Below the pieces are notes generated by a model. The model had not been told where the DNA came from and made no database searches. It saw only the letters and a program-made list of their open reading frames with translations. This document shows, in pieces, positions 55,466-64,000 of a stretch of 64,000 nucleotides of DNA. The stretch comes from Pseudomonadota bacterium (lineage in GTDB: Bacteria; Pseudomonadota; Alphaproteobacteria; Sphingomonadales; Sphingomonadaceae). Numbering within the stretch: the stretch's first letter is position 1; every line of letters starts with the position of its first letter. A program made the position numbers and the translations under genes. The stretch is taken from positions 1,328,367 through 1,392,366 of the forward strand of contig JBCBSU010000001.1 in the NCBI GenBank assembly GCA_039818985.1, given 5' to 3'.

Positions 55466-57309
55466 CCCTTTCACCGCAATGGCTGGACCAGTTGCGCTCA
55501 CGAATAACACTGTCGTCGCTGATCGGGCGGTCGATCAAGATTCAGCGCGCGGGGCGCGAATATAAGGCGTGCTGCCCGTTTCATAACGAGAACACGCCCA
55601 GCTTCACCATCAACGACCAGAAAGGTTTCTATCACTGCTTTGGCTGCGGTGCCCATGGCGACGCCATCAGCTGGATGACCGAGCATAACGGCCTCGGCTT
55701 TATGGATGCGGTCAAGGAACTTGCGAGTGAAGCAGGCATGTCGGTCCCGGCCCCCGATCCCAAAGCCGCAGCGCGCGCCGAGAAGCGCACCAGCCTGATT
55801 GATGTCTGTGCCGCCGCCCAGGAGTGGTTCGTACAGCGGCTCGACAGCGTCGAGGGAGCGCAGGCGCGTGCCTATCTGGAGAAACGAGGCATCTCCCTCG
55901 AAACACAGCGGACATTCGGCTTTGGCTTTGCGCCCGATGGCCGTGGCAATATCGCCAGGGCGCTCGATGGTTTTTCCAAAGAGCAACTGGTTGAGGCGGG
56001 GTTACTGATCCAGGTTGAGGATAAGGCGCCCTATGACCGCTTCCGCGGGCGGCTGATGCTGCCGATCCGCGATGCGCGGGGTCGGGTGATCGCCTTTGGC
56101 GGGCGGATATTGGGCGATGGCGAACCGAAATATCTCAACTCGCCCGACACGCCGTTATTCGACAAGGGCCGCACCCTCTATAATCTCGACCGGGCCTCTG
56201 CCGCATCGCGCAAGACCGGACGGCTGCTGGTGGTCGAAGGTTATATGGACGCCATTGCGCTGTCACAGGCGGGCTTCGAGGATGTCGTCGCGCCCTTGGG
56301 CACCGCGCTCACCGAAGAACAGATTGCCATGGCTTGGAAGCTGGCAGAGCGGCCCATCCTTTGTCTCGATGGCGACAATGCCGGACAGAAAGCGGCGATG
56401 CGCGCTGCCGGGCGGGCGCTGCCAATGCTGCGCGCAGGGCACAGCCTGTCTTTTGCGATAATGCCTGGAGGTATGGATCCGGATGATGTGCTGCAGCAAT
56501 CGGGTGCTGCCGCAATGGACCAGCTGATCGCCGCGGCGAAGCCGATGCTCGATCATATCTGGAACCACGAACTGGCGACGGCCTCACTGACAACGCCCGA
56601 GGACAAAGCCGCATTCAAGGCACGTCTGCTTGAGCATGCGCAAAGCATAAGCGATGGCGATGTTGCCGGTCTGTACCGCAGCGAGCTGATGGACCGGTTT
56701 TACGCGATGCTGCGCAAAAACAACTCGTCACCAGGTAATCGTGGTACCACAGCGATACGCAGCGGTGCTCCGCATAGCAGCACCAGACGGCTTGCTTCGG
56801 GATCAGGACAACAGGGCGTTATACGCGCGCTTCTGGCAGGCTTTCTGCGCTTTCCCGGTGAAATCACCTCCAATCAGGAGGCACTTTGCGAGCTCGATTG
56901 TCACAATGCCGAACTCGATGCTCTGCTACAGGCCATGCTCGATGCAGCAATCGCTGATCCTGATCTTGATACCGCAAGGCTGCACACCATATTGGAAACA
57001 CGGGGATTTGGGGGAATTTGTTCATCGCTGTCAGGGGCGCTGAATTGCCTCCCCTTCTCCTTCACCCGTTCCGCTCCCGGTAATCCGGAAGCGGCGGGCG
57101 AACATGACAGTGCACGTGCAGACTTGCGCGAGGTTTTACAGATTGCCATTGCCCAGCCCCGGCTGAAGCAAAGGCTGGCAAAACTGGCGGGCGAGCTCGA
57201 CACCGACCCCAGCGATGCGGCATTTACCGATTATGCCGTGCTGCAGGATCAGCGTCGCAGCTTCAACCGGCGAATCAGCGACCTTGCGGAACGCGCGCGC
57301 GCCCGGTAA
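55462..57309 (+). CDS. dnaG: DNA primase
   Basis: 615 residues. N-terminal CHC2 zinc finger (CCPFHNENTPSF...YHCFGCGAHGD), Toprim catalytic domain with RLLVVEGYMDAIALSQAG and CLDGDNAGQKAAMRA (catalytic Glu and Asp pair), and a C-terminal helicase-interaction region (from about 440). Synthesises RNA primers for replication. The start ATG at 55462 is just after palindromic repeat sequence and overlaps the DUF559 stop, so the native leader of dnaG has been replaced or displaced. rpoD follows after 62 bases, the well-known dnaG-rpoD order. Confidence 0.97.
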   Translation: MTLSPQWLDQLRSRITLSSLIGRSIKIQRAGREYKACCPFHNENTPSFTINDQKGFYHCFGCGAHGDAISWMTEHNGLGFMDAVKELASEAGMSVPAPDPKAAARAEKRTSLIDVCAAAQEWFVQRLDSVEGAQARAYLEKRGISLETQRTFGFGFAPDGRGNIARALDGFSKEQLVEAGLLIQVEDKAPYDRFRGRLMLPIRDARGRVIAFGGRILGDGEPKYLNSPDTPLFDKGRTLYNLDRASAASRKTGRLLVVEGYMDAIALSQAGFEDVVAPLGTALTEEQIAMAWKLAERPILCLDGDNAGQKAAMRAAGRALPMLRAGHSLSFAIMPGGMDPDDVLQQSGAAAMDQLIAAAKPMLDHIWNHELATASLTTPEDKAAFKARLLEHAQSISDGDVAGLYRSELMDRFYAMLRKNNSSPGNRGTTAIRSGAPHSSTRRLASGSGQQGVIRALLAGFLRFPGEITSNQEALCELDCHNAELDALLQAMLDAAIADPDLDTARLHTILETRGFGGICSSLSGALNCLPFSFTRSAPGNPEAAGEHDSARADLREVLQIAIAQPRLKQRLAKLAGELDTDPSDAAFTDYAVLQDQRRSFNRRISDLAERARAR

Positions 57310-57371
57310 CGACAATTATAATATATGCGGCTCCCTGAAAGCCGGAGCGGTAGAAACAGGAATACATAGCC

Positions 57372-59378
<2,007 letters not shown>

Positions 59379-59474
59379 AGCGGGACCTGCCGGGCAGTTT
59401 TCCCGCCCTGGTGAGCTGCTTGGTAAGACTGTCTTTAGAAATATCCTATAATTTTACTCCTTGAACGCGCGGAT

Positions 59475-60203
59475 ATGCTCCGCCGAACAAGCGAGGATGA
59501 AGTGAAGCCAGCTCCCGCGGATACAGGATTTTCGGGCACATCGGCACCGGCAAACCATACGACGCCGGCGCAACGCCTTTACGCGCGTCAAGCGCAACAG
59601 GCCGATTTCCTCACAGCCATGCTGGCGGACAGCAATAATTTTTCCGGCAGCGACGTTGCGGATATCGCGCATTATCTGTGCCTCCTGCACGGTCGTTATC
59701 CCGGCGTTGTCGACCATCTCGCTGATCGGCATATCGGCAGTGACCATCATGCATTATTCTCCAAACTGGCCGGAAAATTTGCCACAGAGCGCACACTGCT
59801 CACCAATATGACCGTGGCCGCCGGTCCGGTAACCAGCCTTGCCGGCGAGGACAATGCGCTCACCGCCATAGAACAGCTGCGTCAGGCGATTGACCTGCTG
59901 GCCCGCTCCGACCGTGATGGCTGCACTCTCGGTGCAGCAGCGGCCGTGCTGTGCGACTGGCTGAGCATCCGCCCGGCGCTGGACATGATGCTGCCGCGGA
60001 TCGGTCTTGAAAGCCCGATCTTTGCCATTGCCGATGATTATATGCAACTCGCCGCCATTGTCGAAAGCATGACCGAACCGCGCCAGACACGCGCGGTGCT
60101 GTTCGGCATAGACCAGCTGTTTCACCAGCATGACCAGTTCTGGCTATTGCTTGAGCGGCGGCGCTCATTACGCAATGAGATGCTGAGACAGATTGGCGGC
60201 TGA
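59475..60203 (+). CDS. Hypothetical protein downstream of rpoD
   Basis: 242 residues, soluble and helical, no family recognised. The N-terminus is low-complexity (Pro/Ala/Thr-rich, to about 35); then ADFLTAMLADSNNFSGSDVADIAHYLCLLHGRYPGVVDHLADRH and QLFHQHDQFWLLLERRRSLRNEMLRQI. Two starts are possible: ATG at 59475 and a GTG at 59502 with GAGG five bases upstream, the latter having the better ribosome-binding site. A TATAAT at 59447-59452 could be its -10 box. It may be lineage-specific. Confidence 0.7.
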   Translation: MLRRTSEDEVKPAPADTGFSGTSAPANHTTPAQRLYARQAQQADFLTAMLADSNNFSGSDVADIAHYLCLLHGRYPGVVDHLADRHIGSDHHALFSKLAGKFATERTLLTNMTVAAGPVTSLAGEDNALTAIEQLRQAIDLLARSDRDGCTLGAAAAVLCDWLSIRPALDMMLPRIGLESPIFAIADDYMQLAAIVESMTEPRQTRAVLFGIDQLFHQHDQFWLLLERRRSLRNEMLRQIGG

Positions 60204-60300
60204 ACCGTCTACTCCCCGTTATTGCCAATTCCCCGCTTGCGCTTCGCAGCGCCCGCCCCTATCCGTTTAATCGCACGATTAATGGACTATGGAGCTATAA

Positions 60301-61146
60301 ATGCAGCGTTTTGAGGGCACCAAGGACTATGTCGCAACCGATGACCTGAAGGTTGCTGTCAATGCTGCGGTCACCTTGCGCCGACCATTGCTGGTCAAGG
60401 GTGAGCCGGGCACCGGCAAGACCGTACTCGCTTATGAGATTGCCAAGGCCACAGGCGCGCCGCTGATCGAATGGAATGTCAAATCGACAACCAAGGCACA
60501 ACAGGGATTGTATGAATATGATGCGGTTGCGCGGTTACGCGACGGCCAGCTTGGCGAAGAGCGGGTGCACGACATCAGTAACTATATCAAGCGCGGCAAG
60601 CTGTGGGAGGCATTTACGTCGCCCGAGCTGCCGGTGCTGCTGATCGACGAGATCGACAAGGCCGATATTGAGTTCCCCAATGACCTGTTGCAGGAACTCG
60701 ATCGCATGGAATTCCATGTTTACGAGACCAAGCAAACGATCAAGGCCAAGGAGCGCCCGATCGTAGTGATCACTTCGAATAACGAAAAGGAATTGCCTGA
60801 CGCCTTTCTGCGCCGCTGTTTCTTCCACTATATAAAATTTCCCGATCAGGAGACCATGCGCGACATTATCGACGTGCATTTTCCCGATATTCAGAAGAGC
60901 CTGGTCACCAAGGCGATGGAGATTTTCTACGAAGTCCGCGAAGTACCGGGACTGAAGAAAAAACCCTCGACGTCCGAGCTGCTCGACTGGCTCAAACTGC
61001 TTTTGCACGAAGATATGCCGCTCGATGTGTTGCAGTCACGCGACCCGAGCAAGGCAATCCCGCCGCTGCATGGCGCGCTGCTCAAGAATGAGCAGGATGT
61101 GATGCTGTTTGAGCGGCTGGCATTCATGGCACGCCGCAACCAGTAA
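60301..61146 (+). CDS. MoxR-type AAA+ ATPase
   Basis: 281 residues. Walker A LVKGEPGTGKTVLAYEIA, Walker B LPVLLIDEIDKADIEFPNDLL, sensor 1 IVVITSNNEKELPDAFLRRC and the arginine-finger area following it, ending in a short lid domain (PSTSELLDWLKLLL). MoxR ATPases act with VWA proteins to insert cofactors or mature complexes; the partner is the CoxE-type VWA protein at 62699-63880. A chemoreceptor gene on the opposite strand lies between them, which breaks the usual adjacency. Confidence 0.92.
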   Translation: MQRFEGTKDYVATDDLKVAVNAAVTLRRPLLVKGEPGTGKTVLAYEIAKATGAPLIEWNVKSTTKAQQGLYEYDAVARLRDGQLGEERVHDISNYIKRGKLWEAFTSPELPVLLIDEIDKADIEFPNDLLQELDRMEFHVYETKQTIKAKERPIVVITSNNEKELPDAFLRRCFFHYIKFPDQETMRDIIDVHFPDIQKSLVTKAMEIFYEVREVPGLKKKPSTSELLDWLKLLLHEDMPLDVLQSRDPSKAIPPLHGALLKNEQDVMLFERLAFMARRNQ

Positions 61147-61161
61147 CCCGCGCGGAAGACT

Positions 61162-62562
61162 CTAATTGGTGTAGGCGAGCTCGAAATTGCCCCAATATTC
61201 GCCCCTCACCCATAGCGGCACGAAGATGTTTTTCAGCACTTTATAGGTGCCGGGTGTTGGTTCAAACCGATAGGCTGCGGCAAAGAACTTGTCGTTGCGC
61301 CGGCGGATCGCCTCTTTGGTGGTATGGTCGAGCAGGATCAGCCGGTTGCGGCAATAGCGGCCATCATGCTCCGGATCGCCATTTGGCGGGCGCGAGCGTG
61401 AACTGAGATGCGTCGGCAAATAGCCATCCTCATTGGTGCACACCGCGGCATAGATCTTGTTGTCACTCTCGGTGATGCTGTCGAGCAACGGCCGGATATG
61501 GCGATCGGCAAAGGCATTGAGGCGGCTATCGAAGCGTTCTGGTCCGATATCATTGGTCGGGTGATAGTCGCGGTCGAACAGCGCATCCAACGTAAGGCTG
61601 CCATCGTCAAGGCCTTGTTCGACAACGTTCAGAAGCTGAGCCCTGCCGTCAAAGGCGCGCTTGAGATAACGATTGTCATATTCGGACATGCCGGTGTGCA
61701 ATAGCTGGTTGAACACGCTGTTCTGTTTCATCTCAAGCTGGGTCATCGATGCCAGCGCATTGTCGAGATCGTCACTATTTCGTGCCACGGAATCGGTAAA
61801 GGCAACCAGTGTTTTTGCCATATGCGCGGTATTTTCGCGCAGATGGTCGCTGCCCACAGCGATGGTATCGGTCTGGCTGTCGACCCGGGTCACCATCTCG
61901 GCAACGCTGTGCAATGTCCGGTCGATGGTCTCCAGCCCGGTCTTGGCTTCGCGACTCTTGGCCACACCGCTCTGCACCTGACCGGCAATGGTGCTGGCCT
62001 GATCGCCCAGCGAGCGCATGGTGATGGTGATTTCTTCCGCTGCGCGCCTTGTGTCTTCGGCCAGTTTCTTGACCTCCGATGCCACCACGGCAAAGGTCGC
62101 GCCTGCAGCCCCTGCCCGCTCAGCCTCGATAGCAGCGTTGAGCGCCAGCATATTCGTCGATTTGGCAATGGTATCGATGGTCTGGCTCGCTACCAGCACT
62201 TGGTCCATGGCGCTGGCAAAGCCGGTAATCTTGTCGCCCATATGGATGACCAGATCGACAATATCACTGAACTCACCCATGGACTGGCTGATGGTCGCGG
62301 CGCCATCCTGCAATTCGCTCTGCGACTGCGCCGCCAGTTCGCGTGCCGTGGCCACGGCACGGGCAACCTCGTCCTGTTCGCGCTCCAGCGTACGGGCAAT
62401 ATCCTCGACAATGGTGCGCTGTTCTTCGATTTCCTTGCCGTTACGCTGCACCCGAGCCACGGTTGCAGCGACAGAGGAGCACTCCACCAGTGCTTCACCA
62501 CAGGTACGCGCCATCTCTTCATGCAGCTTCGGTTGCCGGGCCAGTTCGCGATCAAATTCCAT
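61162..62562 (-). CDS. Soluble chemoreceptor with C-terminal Cache-like sensor
   Basis: 466 residues, no membrane segment. The N-terminal 260 residues form a methyl-accepting signalling domain; its tip reads [15 protein letters not shown], followed by [22 protein letters not shown]. The C-terminal 200 residues carry [40 protein letters not shown] and [20 protein letters not shown], marks of the Cache-like sensor that usually precedes the signalling domain, so the domain order is swapped. No che genes are in the window. AAGGAAG before the start. It lies tail-to-tail with moxR and head-to-head with the VWA gene. Confidence 0.88.
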   Translation of the reverse strand: MEFDRELARQPKLHEEMARTCGEALVECSSVAATVARVQRNGKEIEEQRTIVEDIARTLEREQDEVARAVATARELAAQSQSELQDGAATISQSMGEFSDIVDLVIHMGDKITGFASAMDQVLVASQTIDTIAKSTNMLALNAAIEAERAGAAGATFAVVASEVKKLAEDTRRAAEEITITMRSLGDQASTIAGQVQSGVAKSREAKTGLETIDRTLHSVAEMVTRVDSQTDTIAVGSDHLRENTAHMAKTLVAFTDSVARNSDDLDNALASMTQLEMKQNSVFNQLLHTGMSEYDNRYLKRAFDGRAQLLNVVEQGLDDGSLTLDALFDRDYHPTNDIGPERFDSRLNAFADRHIRPLLDSITESDNKIYAAVCTNEDGYLPTHLSSRSRPPNGDPEHDGRYCRNRLILLDHTTKEAIRRRNDKFFAAAYRFEPTPGTYKVLKNIFVPLWVRGEYWGNFELAYTN

Positions 62563-62698
62563 AGTGCTTCCTTACTGTTAACGGCTTACCGTCAACATGG
62601 TTAACAGCCAGTAAAACGCCCGGCATTAGCGCGTTGCGCTTGCCACCTAAGCCATGGCACGGCATGGTATGCTGGCAAAATAAAGGAACCTTTGTGCG

Positions 62699-63880
62699 AT
62701 GTTTTTCTCCTTCATGGATGAGCTGCGCTCTGCCGGCATACCGGCTTCGCTGAAAGAGCATTTGCTGCTGCTCGAAGCTCTCAATGCCGATGTCATCACC
62801 CAGTCACCTGAGGAGTTTTACTATCTCTCGCGTGCCACGCTGGTGAAAGACGAAGGCATGCTTGACCGCTTTGACCAAGTGTTTTCCAAGGTATTCAAAG
62901 GCCTTGAAACCAATTATGCGGAAGAGACCGCAACCATCCCCGAAGACTGGCTGAAGGCGGTCGCGGAAAAATACCTCTCCGAAGAGGAAATGGAGCAGAT
63001 CAAGTCGCTCGGTTCCTGGGATGAGATTATGGAAACGCTGAAAAAGCGTCTGGAAGAGCAGCAAAAGCGGCATGAAGGTGGCAATAAGTGGATCGGCACC
63101 GGTGGTACCTCGCCCTATGGCCATTCCGGCTATAATCCCGAGGGCGTCCGTATAGGTGGCGAGAGCAAGCACAAGCGCGCTATCAAGGTATGGGACAAGC
63201 GGGAATTCCAGAATCTCGACAACACCAAACAGCTTGGCACCCGCAACATCAAGATCGCGATGCGGCGCCTGCGGCGCTTTGCCCGTGAAGGCGCGGCCGA
63301 CGAACTCGATATTGACGGCACCATCGAAGGCACGGCGAAGCAGGGCTGGCTTGATATCCGCATGCGCCCGGAACGACACAATGCGGTCAAGATCCTGCTG
63401 TTCCTCGATGTCGGCGGCTCGATGGACCCGTTTGTCAAGCTATGTGAGGGGCTGTTTTCCGCCGCCACCGCCGAATTCAAGAATCTCGAATTCTTCTATT
63501 TCCACAATTGCGTTTACGAAGGCGTATGGAAGGACAATCGCCGACGCTTCTCCGAACGCACTCCGACCTGGGACATTCTGCACAAATATGGCCATGACTA
63601 TAAGCTGATCTTTGTCGGCGATGCCTCGATGAGCCCCTATGAGATCAGCCATCCCGGCGGCTCGGTCGAGCATTTCAACGACGAGTCCGGCGCGGTATGG
63701 TTGCAGCGCATGGTCAACACCTATCCCGCTACCGCATGGCTCAATCCGGTACCGGAAAAGCAATGGAGCTATTCGCAAAGTGTCCGCATGATCCAGGAAC
63801 TGGTCAAGGACAGGATGTATCCGCTGACCCTGGGCGGTCTCGACGATGCGATGCGGGAGCTGAGCCGTAAAAGCGGTTAA
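62699..63880 (+). CDS. CoxE-type VWA domain protein
   Basis: 393 residues. N-terminal region MFFSFMDELRSAGIPASLKEHLLLLEALNADVI and the linker SPYGHSGYNPEGVRIGGESKHKRAIKVWDKREF are family marks; the VWA domain begins LLFLDVGGSMDPFVKLCEGLFSAA (about 240). The metal site is DxGxS instead of DxSxS, so metal binding may be altered; I believe this form is usual in the subfamily. Works with the MoxR-type ATPase nearby, probably in assembling a metal-dependent or membrane complex; the target is not known. Ends 11 bases from the M24 peptidase end. Confidence 0.9.
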   Translation: MFFSFMDELRSAGIPASLKEHLLLLEALNADVITQSPEEFYYLSRATLVKDEGMLDRFDQVFSKVFKGLETNYAEETATIPEDWLKAVAEKYLSEEEMEQIKSLGSWDEIMETLKKRLEEQQKRHEGGNKWIGTGGTSPYGHSGYNPEGVRIGGESKHKRAIKVWDKREFQNLDNTKQLGTRNIKIAMRRLRRFAREGAADELDIDGTIEGTAKQGWLDIRMRPERHNAVKILLFLDVGGSMDPFVKLCEGLFSAATAEFKNLEFFYFHNCVYEGVWKDNRRRFSERTPTWDILHKYGHDYKLIFVGDASMSPYEISHPGGSVEHFNDESGAVWLQRMVNTYPATAWLNPVPEKQWSYSQSVRMIQELVKDRMYPLTLGGLDDAMRELSRKSG

Positions 63881-63891
63881 CCATCGCTATC

Positions 63892-64000
63892 TCAGCCAAA
63901 GGGCTGATCGATCGCCCTTGATGGCTGGGTGAAATAGCGCGGACCATCCTCGGTCATATAGAAACAGTCCTCGATGCGAACGCCAAATTCGCCAGGCAGA
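63892..64000 (-). CDS. C-terminal end of an M24 metallopeptidase (Xaa-Pro aminopeptidase-like)
   Basis: The minus strand from the window edge reads LPGEFGVRIEDCFYMTEDGPRYFTQPSRAIDQPFG and stops at 63892. LPGEFGVRIED is the C-terminal metal-ligand Glu region of M24 (pita-bread) peptidases of the Xaa-Pro type, and the tail after it matches their usual end. Only 36 codons are inside the window, so the assignment is to family only. Confidence 0.8.
   Translation of the reverse strand, partial: LPGEFGVRIEDCFYMTEDGPRYFTQPSRAIDQPFG

Noticed and set aside
59380-59406. GCGGGA...TCCCGC hairpin after rpoD as a terminator
   Set aside because: The arms are only six bases with a 15-base loop and no T-run follows, so it is not supported as an intrinsic terminator.

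Overview
The window (about 60% GC, densely coded, short intergenic gaps) comes from an alphaproteobacterial chromosome, most likely order Sphingomonadales. I base this on conserved blocks I recognise: dusB-ntrB-ntrC-ntrY-ntrX-hfq-hflX, eno-ftsB-pdhA-pdhB with a lipoyl-bearing E1-beta, carA-carB-greA, dnaG-rpoD, a fused ispDF, and an Hfq made of two Sm domains. Genus cannot be decided from sequence reading alone. No rRNA, CRISPR array, prophage or classical insertion sequence was seen.

Layout. 1-4.2 kb: translationally coupled metG (5' end cut off), tatD, an MBL-fold hydrolase, a small membrane protein, then mazG. 4.2-13.4 kb (minus): the nitrogen two-component operon with dusB upstream and hfq-hflX downstream. 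13.5-24.9 kb: ispDF, a secreted small protein, CinA-type amidohydrolase, RatA/Coq10-like protein, lipA, putP, a flavin split-barrel protein, an NYN-LOTUS protein, a GNAT-like protein, VOC protein, ettA and an M28 peptidase. 25.2-25.5 kb: tRNA-Pro(TGG) and a CAT-anticodon tRNA (probably Ile2). 25.6-35.3 kb: polysaccharide deacetylase, a histidine-kinase-like protein lacking its ATPase domain, an Lrp regulator, a TPR-like secreted protein, yaaA, an SDR, gyrA and a YhhN protein. 35.4-41.2 kb: trmFO, EF-hand protein, squalene/phytoene-synthase-like protein and three Tad pseudopilin-type genes. 41.3-48.9 kb: pyruvate dehydrogenase E1, ftsB, eno, a DUF883/holin-like membrane-stress cluster, rhomboid and greA. 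49-59.4 kb: carB, carA, yqeY, dnaG, rpoD. 59.5-64 kb: an unknown protein, a MoxR ATPase and a CoxE-type VWA protein separated by a soluble chemoreceptor, then the C-terminal end of an M24 peptidase.

Most of the window is housekeeping. The unusual part is 52.4-55.5 kb, where two small DUF559 (PD-(D/E)XK, Vsr-like) endonuclease genes are each bracketed at close range by palindromic repeats. The first lies between two direct copies of a ~140-bp structured repeat, inserted antisense between carA and carB. The second lies between inverted copies of another GC-rich palindrome, inserted between yqeY and dnaG. The repeats supply the ribosome-binding site of each endonuclease gene and of dnaG, and encode the C-terminus of the second endonuclease. 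A third, different palindromic repeat has inserted in frame inside carA. Together these suggest an endonuclease-linked family of mobile palindromic repeats, which I propose as the candidate undescribed system.

Other points of interest are the asymmetric tandem Hfq, an NtrX without the sigma-54 contact loop, the kinase with no ATP-binding domain, and a histone-H1-like basic tail on a membrane-anchored protein. Functions are from recognition of family motifs by eye; no database search was run.
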